From the NCBI RefSeq assembly GCF_021699195.1, contig NZ_SSXE01000019.1:1-64000 (forward strand): a stretch of 64,000 bases of DNA. The letters are read 5' to 3'. Positions 51,815 to 60,607 of this stretch are shown piece by piece (within the stretch, counting starts at the first letter, position 1; each line of letters begins with the position of its first letter). The DNA is from Nonomuraea sp. MG754425 (GTDB lineage: Bacteria > Actinomycetota > Actinomycetes > Streptosporangiales > Streptosporangiaceae). The position numbers and the translations under genes are program-made. The notes beneath the pieces are model-generated. The model saw nothing but the letters and a program-made list of their open reading frames with translations, searched no databases and was not told the DNA's origin.

Positions 51815-52027
51815 TTGAGAGACAACCTCGACCTCGCCGCGAGCGCCCAGGAACTGGCCGACGCCGCCCCGACGGGATCGATCGACCACGCCGCCGCCTC
51901 GTCCGTGGCCATCACGCTGGCCACCACCCGCGACATCGACGACGCCAGGAAGACGTTGCAAGGGGTCTCACCCGAGGAGGTCAAGCGGGCGGCGCTGGCC
52001 CTGTTCGACCGGCTCTCCGCGCAGTAG
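51815..52027 (+). CDS. Small hypothetical helical protein
   Basis: The 70-residue helical protein (RDNLDLAASAQELADAAPTG, then RDIDDARKTLQGVSPEEVKR-A) has no membrane segment or known motif. The TTG start at 51815 is chosen because GAGGAG lies five bases upstream. An ATG at 51767 in frame would add 16 residues and overlap the NTF2-like gene. It is in the same transcript direction as that gene. Confidence 0.55.
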   Translation: MRDNLDLAASAQELADAAPTGSIDHAAASSVAITLATTRDIDDARKTLQGVSPEEVKRAALALFDRLSAQ

Positions 52028-52093
52028 GCGGGCGGGCCGCGAACTCGGCCGGGGCGCGTACTGTTGACTCGGCGTGTGGTTCGTGGAGGGTGA

Positions 52094-54964
52094 GTGCGGG
52101 TCGGGATTCTGGGGCCGCTGCGGGTGGCGGGCAGCGAGATCGGTGGGGCTCGCGTGCGTACGCTGCTGGTGCGGCTGGCGCTGGACCCCGGGCGGGTGGT
52201 GACCGCCGGCCGGCTGATCGACGACCTGTGGCCCGACGATCCGCCCGCGCATCCGGCGGCGGCGCTGCAGTCCCTGGTGTCCAGGGCGCGCAGGCAGGCG
52301 CCGGGGCTGATCTCCTCACATCCGGCCGGTTACGCGCTCGACGTGCCGCCGGGCGAGGTGGACGCGTGGGCGTTCGAACGGCTGGCGCGCGCGGGCGACG
52401 CGCGCGGGGCGCTGGCGTTGTGGCGCGGGGCGGCCCTGGCGGACGCGGCCGGGCTGCCGTTCGCGGCGGGCCCGGCGGCGCGCCTGGCGGAACTGCGGCT
52501 CACGACCCTCGCCACCCGGATCGCCACCGACCTCGACCACCCGCCCGGCTCCGGCCATGGCACCGGCGCGGACGTGGTGGCGGAGTTGGAGGGGCTGGTC
52601 GCCGCGCACCCGCTGCGCGAGCCGTTCCACGCGCTGCTCATGCGGGCGCTGGTCGCCCAGGGGCGGCGGGCCGAGGCGCTCACGCTCTTCGAGCGGATCA
52701 GCACCGCCCTGGCCACCGAGCTGGGCGCGGACCCGGGCCCGGAACTGCGGCAGGCCCACCTCGACGCGCTGCGTGACGAGAAGCCGCCGCCGCCCAGAAG
52801 CAACCTGCCCGCCCGCCTCACGAGCTTCGTGGGCCGGGCCGAGGACGTCGCACGAGTCGGCGGCACCCTGGAGGAGGCCAGGCTCGTCACGCTCGTCGGC
52901 CCCGGCGGGGCGGGCAAGACGCGGCTGGCCGTCGAGGTGGCCGCCGGGCTGGCCGTGCCCGACGGGGTGTGGCTGGTCGAGCTGGCCTCCGTCGCGGACG
53001 TACGGGCGGCGGTGGAGGGCGTGTTCAGGACGAGCGACCTCGTGGCCGCGTTGCGCGGCAGCGCGCCCCTGATCGTGCTGGACAACTGCGAGCACGTGAT
53101 CGAGGAGGCCGCGCGGGTGACGCGGTGGCTGCTGTCGCAGGTCGCCGGCCTGCGGGTGCTGGCCACCAGCCGGGAGCCGCTCGACATCCCCGGCGAACGG
53201 CTGCACCAGGTGCTGCCGCTGCCCGAGGGCCCGGCCGCCGAGCTGTTCACGGACCGGGCCGCCGCGGCCAGGCCGGACCTGACGGTGCCGCGGGCGCGGG
53301 TGGCACAGATCTGCCGGGAGCTGGACGGCATCCCGCTGGCCATCGAGCTGGCCGCCGCGCGGCTGCGGACGATGCCGGTGTCCGTGCTGGTCGAGCAGCT
53401 CGGCGACCGGCTGGCCTTCCGTGGCGGGCGTACGTCCGAGCCGCGCCACCGCACCCTGCGCGCGGTCATCGACTGGAGCTGGAACCTGCTGTCCGGACGC
53501 GAGCGGGAGTTGCTGCGCGGCCTCACGGTGTTCTCGGGCGGGGCCACGTACGAGGCCGTCTCCCGGGTCTGCGGCGGCGACCCCGACCTGCTCTCCTCAC
53601 TGGTGGACAAGTCGCTCATCGCGCTGTCCGGCGACCGCTACACGATGCTGGCGACCATCAGGCAGTACGCCGCCGCCGACCTGCCCGAGCTGCGCCAGGC
53701 CCACGCCCGCCACTACACGGAGCTGGCCGAGACCGCCGAGCCGCACCTGCGGACCGGGGCGCAGCTCGGCTGGCTGGCGACACTGGACGCCGAGCGCGGC
53801 AACCTCGACGCGGCCCTGCGTCACTCCGACGACCCGCTCAGGCTGATCCTGCCGCTCTTCCGGCTGTGGATCATGCGCGGGCGGTGGCGCGAGATGGGCG
53901 AGCAGGCGGCGGCGGTGCTGGCCAGGGTGGGCGACGTGCCGCCGGCCGGACGGGAGCTGGCGCACGGGTTGTGCGTCGCGCTCACGGGCGGCGGGGTGAA
54001 CGAGACGCTGCGCGAGTCCGAGCATCCGGTGGCGCTGAACGCGTACCTGCTGGGCGGCGCCCCGTCCGAGCCCGGCGACCTGGTGGAGCTGGCCGAACGG
54101 ACGCTGGCGCGGCTGCGGCACCATCCCGACCTGTGGACCAGGTCGGCGGCGCTGCTGGTCGCGGGCCTGACGCGGTTCGAGTACGGCGCGGTGGCGGGCG
54201 CGGAGAACCTGCTGGAGCCGGCGCTGGCCGGCTTCCGCGAGACCGGCGACCGGTGGGGGCAGTGGACGGCGCTCTACTGGCTGTCCCTGGTCGCGGAGAA
54301 CCGCGGGGACTTCGCCGCGGCGGCGGCGATCGGGGAGGAGCCGGAGCGGCTGGCGGGCGAGCTGTCGGGGCTGGAGGCGTCGCTCGGGCCGATGACGTTC
54401 CTGCTGCGGCTCGGGCAGCTCAAGGGCCGGGCCGGCGACCACGCCGGGGCGGCGCTGGCGCTGGACCGGGCCTGGGCGGCGGCCGTGCGTGCGGCGGACC
54501 AGGACATGATCGCCCGGGTGCTGCACGCCCGCGCCGAGTTGGCCCGGCGCGGCGGCGACCCGGCCGGGGCCGCGCGGCTGCTGGATCGGGCGACGGCTCT
54601 CGACGTCGAGATGACCCCGCAGTTCGGGGCGCTGCTGAACGTGGAGCTGGCCAGGGTGAGCGCCGCGCCGGCCGCGCCCTTACGGCGGGCGCTGGAGCTG
54701 ATGGCCGGCTGCTCCGACCGGACCGTGCGGGCGACCGTACTGGAGGGCGTGGCCGAGCACCTGACGCCGCCGGCCGCGGCCGAGCTGCTGGGGGCCGCAC
54801 GGGCGCTGCGCGGCATCGGCGAGTCCGCCGATCCGCACGTCATCGGCCTGGCGGCCCGGTGCGCGAAGGCCCTGGGAGCCGACGCCTTCCAGGAGGCGCT
54901 GGCCCGCGGCGCGGCCCTCCCCGGCCCGGAGGCCCACGCCCTCGGCGCCCTCCCGGGCCGGTGA
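52094..54964 (+). CDS. AfsR/SARP-like regulator with BTAD and NB-ARC domains
   Basis: The 956-residue protein has an N-terminal winged helix of the OmpR/SARP type (about 1-80, truncated at the start) and a BTAD domain (to about 230). It then has an NB-ARC/STAND ATPase with Walker A GPGGAGKT and Walker B LIVLDNCEHVIEEA, and a long C-terminal helical TPR-like region. AfsR-type proteins activate secondary metabolism or other genes after nucleotide-dependent oligomerisation. The start is GTG at 52094, with GGAGGG upstream. No biosynthetic gene cluster is adjacent. Confidence 0.9.
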   Translation: MRVGILGPLRVAGSEIGGARVRTLLVRLALDPGRVVTAGRLIDDLWPDDPPAHPAAALQSLVSRARRQAPGLISSHPAGYALDVPPGEVDAWAFERLARAGDARGALALWRGAALADAAGLPFAAGPAARLAELRLTTLATRIATDLDHPPGSGHGTGADVVAELEGLVAAHPLREPFHALLMRALVAQGRRAEALTLFERISTALATELGADPGPELRQAHLDALRDEKPPPPRSNLPARLTSFVGRAEDVARVGGTLEEARLVTLVGPGGAGKTRLAVEVAAGLAVPDGVWLVELASVADVRAAVEGVFRTSDLVAALRGSAPLIVLDNCEHVIEEAARVTRWLLSQVAGLRVLATSREPLDIPGERLHQVLPLPEGPAAELFTDRAAAARPDLTVPRARVAQICRELDGIPLAIELAAARLRTMPVSVLVEQLGDRLAFRGGRTSEPRHRTLRAVIDWSWNLLSGRERELLRGLTVFSGGATYEAVSRVCGGDPDLLSSLVDKSLIALSGDRYTMLATIRQYAAADLPELRQAHARHYTELAETAEPHLRTGAQLGWLATLDAERGNLDAALRHSDDPLRLILPLFRLWIMRGRWREMGEQAAAVLARVGDVPPAGRELAHGLCVALTGGGVNETLRESEHPVALNAYLLGGAPSEPGDLVELAERTLARLRHHPDLWTRSAALLVAGLTRFEYGAVAGAENLLEPALAGFRETGDRWGQWTALYWLSLVAENRGDFAAAAAIGEEPERLAGELSGLEASLGPMTFLLRLGQLKGRAGDHAGAALALDRAWAAAVRAADQDMIARVLHARAELARRGGDPAGAARLLDRATALDVEMTPQFGALLNVELARVSAAPAAPLRRALELMAGCSDRTVRATVLEGVAEHLTPPAAAELLGAARALRGIGESADPHVIGLAARCAKALGADAFQEALARGAALPGPEAHALGALPGR

Positions 54965-55313
54965 GCCGCTTCCGAACCGGCGAGCCACACGCGGGGTTCC
55001 ACCCGACCGGGTGAGCCAGGCGCGGCGTTCCGCCCGACCGGGTGAGCCACGCGCGGCGTTCCGCCCGACCGGGTGAGCCACGCGCGGGGTTCCGCCCGGC
55101 CCGGGTGAGCCACGCGCGAGGTTCCTCCCGGCAGTGCGAGGCGTGCTGGGCGGTGACAAGCCGGTGCGGCGCGCCCAGGTCGCGAACAGGGCCTCGCGGA
55201 CCTCCCGGGTGCATGATGTGCGGAGGTGAATCACGACACCGCGCCACATGCTTCCGGTTTGGCGGCGAATGCGTAAAGGTTAGGGCAACTTGCACCGCGA
55301 GGTAAGGAGAGCA
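54965..55313. repeat. Five-copy 31-bp tandem repeat in a gene-free interval
   Basis: From 54982 to about 55131 there are five copies of a unit beginning GAGCCACGCGCGG, then GTTCCGCCCGACCGGGT. Successive starts are 54982, 55013, 55044, 55075 and 55107 (periods 31, 31, 31 and 32), with a few substitutions per copy. A partial degenerate copy at 54963 borders the AfsR-like stop. The remaining 180 bp to the desaturase start hold no gene; TGCGTAAAGGTTAGG near 55270 is a possible promoter. There are no spacers between repeats, so it is not CRISPR. Confidence 0.85.
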
Positions 55314-56354
55314 GTGGCCAGTCCTGGCATCACCGACACCAGGGGCAGTGACTTCGCCCGACTAGCCGATCGCATAGCGGACGCTGGTCTCCTCGACCGG
55401 CGTCCCGCTTATTACGCCGTCCGGATGAGCATCATGACCGCTGTCTACATCGGCGGCTGGGCGCTGTTCGCCTGGGTGGGCGACTCCTGGTGGCAGCTTC
55501 TCGTCGCCGTCGCGCTCGCGGTGGTCTTCGCGCAGTTCGGCTTCCTGGCCCACGACCTCGGGCACCGGCAGGTCTTCAGGACGCGGCGGCCGAGCGACAT
55601 CGCGGGCCTGATCATCGGCAACTTCGCCGTCGGGCTCGGCTGGGGCTGGTGGACCACCAAGCACAACCGGCACCACGCCAACCCGAACCACGAGGACCAC
55701 GATCCCGACGTCTCACCGGCCGTGATCGTCTGGTCCGAGGACCAGGTCGCGCGCAGCACCGGCCTGCCGCGATTCATCGCGAAGTACCAGGCTTTCTGGT
55801 TCTTCCCGCTGCTCACCCTGGAGGCGTGGCACCTGCACATCGCCAGCTTCAAGGCGCTGTTCCAGCCCACGGCCAAGCGCCGCAACCTGGAGCTGACGCT
55901 GCTGGTCGTCCACTGCGTGCTCTACTTCGGCGCGGTCTTCACCGTGCTGCCGTTCGGCAAGGCGCTGCTGTTCCTGGTCGTGCACCAGGGGCTGTTCGGG
56001 ATCTATCTCGGCTGCACGTTCGCCCCCAACCACAAGGGCATGCCCGTGCTGACCAAGAACGACAAGCTGGACTTCCTTCGCAAGCAGGTGCTGACCTCCC
56101 GCAACGTGCGCGGCAACCTGTTCACCGACGTGGCCCTCGGCCAGCTCAACTACCAGATCGAGCATCATCTGTTCCCCAACATGCCGGCCCCCAACCTGCG
56201 CAAGGCGCAGCCGATCGTCGAGCGCTACTGCGCGGAGATCGGCGTCGACTACCTCCAGACGGGCCTGACCGAGTCGTACGGCCAGGCGCTGCGGCACCTG
56301 CACGAGGTCGGCGCCGCCCTCCGCGTGCCCAAGGCGGACGCCGCGCTCCGCTGA
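55314..56354 (+). CDS. Membrane fatty-acid desaturase
   Basis: The 346-residue protein has three His boxes: HDLGH, HNRHH and QIEHH (in NYQIEHHLFPNMPAPNLRKA). Hydrophobic helices MSIMTAVYIGGWALFAWVG, LLVAVALAVVFAQFGFLA and later pairs bracket the di-iron site. It resembles acyl-lipid/acyl-CoA desaturases of the DesA3/linoleoyl type. The start is GTG at 55314 with AAGGAG upstream; an ATG at 55290 in frame lacks this. It precedes a DesK/DesR-like pair by about 340 bp. Confidence 0.92.
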   Translation: MASPGITDTRGSDFARLADRIADAGLLDRRPAYYAVRMSIMTAVYIGGWALFAWVGDSWWQLLVAVALAVVFAQFGFLAHDLGHRQVFRTRRPSDIAGLIIGNFAVGLGWGWWTTKHNRHHANPNHEDHDPDVSPAVIVWSEDQVARSTGLPRFIAKYQAFWFFPLLTLEAWHLHIASFKALFQPTAKRRNLELTLLVVHCVLYFGAVFTVLPFGKALLFLVVHQGLFGIYLGCTFAPNHKGMPVLTKNDKLDFLRKQVLTSRNVRGNLFTDVALGQLNYQIEHHLFPNMPAPNLRKAQPIVERYCAEIGVDYLQTGLTESYGQALRHLHEVGAALRVPKADAALR

Positions 56355-56383
56355 CCCGGACCGGCACCGCCGGCCACCAGACC

Positions 56384-56414
56384 GAGGGCGCCCCCGACCT
56401 CATCGGGCGCCCTC
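56384..56414. terminator. Convergent terminator after desaturase
   Basis: GAGGGCGCCC (56384-56393) pairs with GGGCGCCCTC (56405-56414), a 10-bp perfect stem with an 11-nt loop. The right arm overlaps the 3' end of the convergent coiled-coil gene. Confidence 0.6.
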
Positions 56415-56621
56415 CTCCTCCAGTCGCTGGATCAGCCGGTCACGCCGGCGTTCGAGGTCGGCGATCAGCTCCACCTGCTCGTCCGCCTGGCCGAGCATCG
56501 ACGAGATCTCGATCTGGTCGGTCGCTCCCATGTCGCCGATCTGGTCGCGGATCTCCTGGTTCTCGGCCCGCAGCCGGGTCAGGTCCTCTTCGACCCGGCG
56601 CAGTTCGTCCTTAGTGCTCAT
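56400..56621 (-). CDS. Small coiled-coil protein
   Basis: The 73-residue protein is highly charged and almost entirely heptad-like (DELRRVEEDLTRLRAENQEI, then VELIADLERRRDRLIQRL), predicting a coiled coil with no other domain. Start ATG at 56621. It is convergent with the desaturase and close to the sensor kinase on the other strand. Unknown function. Confidence 0.75.
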   Translation of the reverse strand: MSTKDELRRVEEDLTRLRAENQEIRDQIGDMGATDQIEISSMLGQADEQVELIADLERRRDRLIQRLEEEGAR

Positions 56622-56690
56622 CCAACGGCTCTACCCAGAAGCGTCAGCACGATTACCAGGCCATATGCGCAAACGTACAGAATGGTAGGC

Positions 56691-57839
56691 ATGCGCAGGC
56701 CGTCGATCGACACGATCGTGTCACTCGTCTCCATCGCCGTCGTGCTGGCCGGGACCCTCTTCACCTACTTCTTCCGCCACATCGACCCGCTGTCGGCGAC
56801 GGACGTCCTGCTGCCGCTGCTCGCCTGCGGCGGGGTGCTGGCGCGGCGGCGCTACCCGGTCGCGGCGCTGATCGTGGTGGCCTCCTCCGTGGCCGCGTAC
56901 TATCCGCTGTCCGCGCTCGACGGGCCCGCCATGGTGCTGGTGTTCGTGGCCCTCTACAGCGCGGCCGACCGGGGACGCCTGACCGCGGCCATCGCCACCG
57001 GGGCCGCGCTGCTGCTGGCCATGGGCATCGGCGAGACCGGCGGGACCCGGCACGTGGACGACAGCGCGTTCGTGTCGATCGCCGGCTGGGTGGTGGCCGC
57101 CATCGCCTTCGGCGGGGTCACCCGCAACCGGCGCGCCTACCTGTCGGAGGCCCGCCGGCACACGCTGGACGCCCTCCAGACCAAGGAGGAGGAGGCCCGG
57201 CGGCGGGCCGGCGAGGAGCGGCTGCGCATCGCCAGGGAGCTGCACGACGTGCTCGGGCACAACATCTCCATGATCAACGTGCAGGCGTCGGCGGCGCTGC
57301 ATGGGCTCACGAAACGGCCGGACGCCGCCGAGACGGCGCTGCGCACGATCAAGGACACCAGCAAGGAGACCCTGCGCGAGCTGCGCACCACGCTGGGCGT
57401 GCTGCGCCAGGTGGACGAGGACGCGCCGGTCACGCCCGCCGACAGCCTGGCCCGGGTGGACGCGCTCGTGGCCGCGTCGGGGCTGACGGTCCGCACCGAG
57501 CTGTCGGGCCCGCTGGACGCCCTGCCGACCGAGGTGGACCTGGCCGCCGCCCGCATCGTCAGGGAGGCGCTGACGAACGTCTCCCGCCACTCGGGCACGG
57601 ACCGGGCCACGCTGACGATCGCCGGCACGTCCGGGGACGTCGTCATCGAGGTGAGCGACGACGGCCCCGGCGCCACGTACGACGGGGGCAGCGGCTTCGG
57701 CGTCCAGGGCATGCGCGAGCGCGCGAGCGCGCTCGGCGGCGCCCTGGAGGCGGGCCCGCGCCCCGAGGGCGGCTACCGCGTCACCGCCCGCCTGCCCCTC
57801 TCACAACCCCTGCACCAGCCGAAGAACGGGACCCGATGA
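56691..57839 (+). CDS. Sensor histidine kinase (DesK-like, HisKA_3)
   Basis: The 382-residue protein has about five to six transmembrane helices in the first 135 residues, then HisKA_3 (ERLRIARELHDVLGHNISMI, with the phosphorylated His in the LHDVLG motif). HATPase_c follows, with ARIVREALTNVSRHSGTDRA, DDGPGATYDGGSG and FGVQGMRERASALGG. Size and layout fit DesK, the membrane-thickness sensor, or other NarL-type kinases. A CAGAAT lies just upstream, so the message may be leaderless. Its stop overlaps the response-regulator start by 4 bp. Confidence 0.9.
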   Translation: MRRPSIDTIVSLVSIAVVLAGTLFTYFFRHIDPLSATDVLLPLLACGGVLARRRYPVAALIVVASSVAAYYPLSALDGPAMVLVFVALYSAADRGRLTAAIATGAALLLAMGIGETGGTRHVDDSAFVSIAGWVVAAIAFGGVTRNRRAYLSEARRHTLDALQTKEEEARRRAGEERLRIARELHDVLGHNISMINVQASAALHGLTKRPDAAETALRTIKDTSKETLRELRTTLGVLRQVDEDAPVTPADSLARVDALVAASGLTVRTELSGPLDALPTEVDLAAARIVREALTNVSRHSGTDRATLTIAGTSGDVVIEVSDDGPGATYDGGSGFGVQGMRERASALGGALEAGPRPEGGYRVTARLPLSQPLHQPKNGTR

Positions 57840-58504
57840 TCCGCCTGCTTCTCGCCGACGACCAGACCCTCGTCCGGGCCGGGTTCCGGTCCATCCTCAG
57901 CGACGAGGACGACTTCGAGGTGGTGGCCGAGGCCGCCAACGGCGTCCAGGCCGTCGCCGGGGCGCGCGAGCACCGCCCCGACGTGGTGCTCATGGACATC
58001 CGCATGCCCGAGCTCGACGGCCTGGAGGCCACCCGCCGCATCGCGGGCGACCCGGCGCTCGACGGCGTCAAGGTGATCATCCTGACCACGTTCGACCTCG
58101 ACGACTACGTCTACGCCGCGCTGCGCGCGGGCGCGGGCGGCTTCCTGGTCAAGGACACCGAGCCCGCCGAGCTGATCCACGCGGTCCGGGTGGTCGCGAG
58201 GGGCGACGCGCTCATCTCGCCCTCGGTCACGCGACGGCTGATCTCCGAGTTCGCCGGCCGGGTCAAGCGGCCGGAGCCGGGCCCCGAGCTGAACGCGCTC
58301 ACCGAGCGCGAGCGCGAGGTCATGGCGCTGGTGGCCGGCGGCCTGTCCAACGACGAGATCGCCGCCCGCCTGGTGCTCAGCCCGGCGACGTCGAAGACGC
58401 ACGTCAGCCGGATCATGACCAAGCTGGGCGTGCGCGACAGGGCCCAGCTCGTGGTCATCGCGTACGAGGCCGGCATGATCACCCCGGGCTGGCTTACCTC
58501 CTGA
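57836..58504 (+). CDS. NarL/DesR-type response regulator
   Basis: The 222-residue protein has a receiver domain with Asp54 (VVLMDIRMPE), acidic pair DD at 8-9, Thr in IILTTFDLDD and Lys in FLVKDTEPAE. A LuxR-type HTH follows (LTEREREVMALVAGGLSNDE, then IAARLVLSPATSKTHVSRIM). Together with the overlapping kinase and the nearby desaturase it forms a DesKR-like set, so it may activate the desaturase when membranes stiffen; that is inference. Confidence 0.93.
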   Translation: MIRLLLADDQTLVRAGFRSILSDEDDFEVVAEAANGVQAVAGAREHRPDVVLMDIRMPELDGLEATRRIAGDPALDGVKVIILTTFDLDDYVYAALRAGAGGFLVKDTEPAELIHAVRVVARGDALISPSVTRRLISEFAGRVKRPEPGPELNALTEREREVMALVAGGLSNDEIAARLVLSPATSKTHVSRIMTKLGVRDRAQLVVIAYEAGMITPGWLTS

Positions 58505-58601
58505 GTGGTACGCCGCCGCGTCCCATGCGACTGGGGAGGTACGGCGGGTGCCCGCCCCGGCATGACGCGGCAGGCGGAGCCGTACCGGGAGGCTCTGCCC
58601 C

Positions 58602-59852
58602 ATGGACATCGTGGACCTCGCCCGGTTGCAGTTCGCGCTCACCGCGGGCGCGCACTTCCTGTTCGTGGCGCTGACGCTCGGGCTGGCGACGCTGGTCGCG
58701 GTCATCCAGACCCGGGCCACGTTCAGCGGCGACCCGGTGCACCTGGGGATGACGCGGTTCTGGGGCCAGCTCTACATCATCAACTACGCGATGGGCATCG
58801 TCACCGGGCTGGTGATGGAGTTCCAGCTCGGGCTGTCGTGGAGCGGGCTCACCTCGTACGCGGGGGACGTCTTCGGGGCGGCGCTGGCGATCGAGACGCT
58901 GGTGGCGTTCTTCGTCGAGTCCACGTTCCTGGGATTGTGGATCTTCGGCTGGAACAAGCTGAACCGGTGGGCGCACCTGGCGCTGATCTGGGTGGTGACG
59001 CTGACGGCGTACGCGTCGGCGTTCTGGATCATGGTCGCCAACGGCTTCCTGCAGCACCCGGTCGGATACGTGCTGGACGGCGGCCGGCTGCGGCTGACGG
59101 ACTTCGGCGCGATGGTGGCCAACCCGGCGGCGCAGGTGGCCTTCCTGCACGTGCTGTCCGGCGCGATGGTCGTCGGCGGCTTCTTCGTGGCCGGGGTGAG
59201 CGCCTACCACCTGAGCAGGCGCACCGTCGCGCAGGACCTGTTCCGCAAGTCGCTGCGGATCGGGGTGGGCGTGGCGCTGCCCGCGCTGTTGGTGACCGCG
59301 ACGTTCGGCGGGATGGGGTTCGAGACCCTGCAGCCCGCCAAGGCCGCCGCCTGGGTGAACGACGCCGTGCAGCTGGCCGCCGTGCAGGCCGGGATGGCGG
59401 CCGAGCTCGGGCCGGGCGACTACCTGCCGTCGGTGGGGGCGGTACGGGCGGGCGGCCTCGTCATGATGGTGTTGTTCGCGCTCATGCTGTTCGTGGCCGG
59501 GCCGAGCTTCCTGCTCATGCTCATCCGGCCGGTCGTGCGCGGGTTCAGGTTGTGGCACTGGCTGCTGACGCTGATGATCCCGGTCCCGTTCGTCGCCATG
59601 CTGGGCGGCTGGGTCTTCCGCGAGATGGGCCGCCAGCCCTGGGCCGTGTACGGGCTGCTGAGGACGTCCGATGCCATGTCCCCGGTGTCCGAGGGGCAGA
59701 TGCTCTTCTCGCTGACCGCGTTCGTCACGGTGTTCGCGGTGCTGATCGCGATCAACTGCTGGCTGCTGGCCAGGCACGCCCGGCGCGGGCCCGGCGCGGT
59801 GGCGCTGGGCGACCGGCCGATCGAGGCCCCCGTTCCCGTCCCTTCGTTCTGA
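58602..59852 (+). CDS. cydA: Cytochrome bd-type oxidase subunit I, Q-loop-less
   Basis: The 416-residue protein has the haem ligands and core residues of CydA: His18 in FALTAGAHFLFV, Glu pair in IETLVAFFVESTFLGLWIFG, His in NPAAQVAFLHVLSGAMV, Met aligning with E. coli M393 in GGLVMM by exact spacing to GRQPW. The region that should be the 140-residue quinol loop is only about 42 residues (PAKAAAW... to LVMM). The loop's conserved Glu257 (here Val) and Arg391 (also Val) are missing, though Lys252 is kept. So quinol binding is doubtful. No CydX or CydCD assembly genes are adjacent. Confidence 0.85.
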   Translation: MDIVDLARLQFALTAGAHFLFVALTLGLATLVAVIQTRATFSGDPVHLGMTRFWGQLYIINYAMGIVTGLVMEFQLGLSWSGLTSYAGDVFGAALAIETLVAFFVESTFLGLWIFGWNKLNRWAHLALIWVVTLTAYASAFWIMVANGFLQHPVGYVLDGGRLRLTDFGAMVANPAAQVAFLHVLSGAMVVGGFFVAGVSAYHLSRRTVAQDLFRKSLRIGVGVALPALLVTATFGGMGFETLQPAKAAAWVNDAVQLAAVQAGMAAELGPGDYLPSVGAVRAGGLVMMVLFALMLFVAGPSFLLMLIRPVVRGFRLWHWLLTLMIPVPFVAMLGGWVFREMGRQPWAVYGLLRTSDAMSPVSEGQMLFSLTAFVTVFAVLIAINCWLLARHARRGPGAVALGDRPIEAPVPVPSF

Positions 59853-59866
59853 GGACCGCGCACGTC

Positions 59867-60607
59867 ATGGAGATCTTCATTCTGGGCTTCTTCGCGATCG
59901 GCTATCTCGTGCTGGCCGGGGCCGACATCGGGGTCGGCATGGCGCTGCCGTACCTGGGCCGCTCGGGCGGCGAGCGGCGGGAGGTGATCGCCGCGATCGC
60001 GCCGTTCTTCCTGGGCAACGAGGTGTGGCTGGTGGCGACCGCGGGCGTGCTGGCCGGGCTGTTCCCCAAGCTGGAGGGCGAGCTGCTGCACGGCAACTAC
60101 ACGGTGGTCGTGACGCTGCTGCTGGCGTGGGTGGTGCGGGACATGGGGCTGTGGCTGCGCGGGCGCGTGCCGGGGCCGCGCTGGGCGGCCTTCTGGGACG
60201 GCGCGATCGTGGCCGGGAGCTGGGGGCTGGCGCTGAGCTGGGGGACGCTGCTGTCCCACGTGCTGATCGGCCTCCAGGGGCCGGTGGCGCTGCTGCCCGC
60301 GCTGGTGCTGGCCGCGCTGTTCCTCACGCACGGGCTGTCGTTCGCGTCGCTGCGGCTGCGCGGGAGCCTGCGCGAGCGGGCGGCGGTGCTCGCGGGCGGG
60401 GCCGGGCAGGCGGGCACGTACGCGCTGACCGCGGCGGCGCTGGTGGCCGTGGGCGTGCTGGCCGGGCTCCGGCTGCCGCTGGAGCCCGGCACGTCGGGGC
60501 CGCTGCTGGTGCCGGTCGTCCTGACCCTGATCCCGTTCCTGGTGGCCGCCCAGGCGTGGGTGTGGTGGACGTTCCGGCACCGGGTGAGCGGGCCGTCCTA
60601 CCTCTGA
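59867..60607 (+). CDS. cydB: Cytochrome bd-type oxidase subunit II, short
   Basis: The 246-residue protein has the CydB pattern FAIGYLVLAGADIGVGMALP, IAPFFLGNEVWLVATAGVL and FPKLEGELLHGNY, and about seven transmembrane helices. Normal CydB has around 340-380 residues, so the C-terminal part is lacking. GAGGA precedes the ATG. It follows CydA by 14 bp. Confidence 0.87.
   Translation: MEIFILGFFAIGYLVLAGADIGVGMALPYLGRSGGERREVIAAIAPFFLGNEVWLVATAGVLAGLFPKLEGELLHGNYTVVVTLLLAWVVRDMGLWLRGRVPGPRWAAFWDGAIVAGSWGLALSWGTLLSHVLIGLQGPVALLPALVLAALFLTHGLSFASLRLRGSLRERAAVLAGGAGQAGTYALTAAALVAVGVLAGLRLPLEPGTSGPLLVPVVLTLIPFLVAAQAWVWWTFRHRVSGPSYL

Noticed and set aside
52094..54964. The idea that the AfsR-like regulator marks a biosynthetic gene cluster
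   Set aside because: Flanking genes are DUF3140, NTF2-like, a repeat array and a desaturase; no synthase or tailoring set is within reach in this window.
54982..55131. Possible CRISPR array
   Set aside because: The 31-bp units are directly abutting without spacers and differ from one another by substitutions; no cas genes are nearby.
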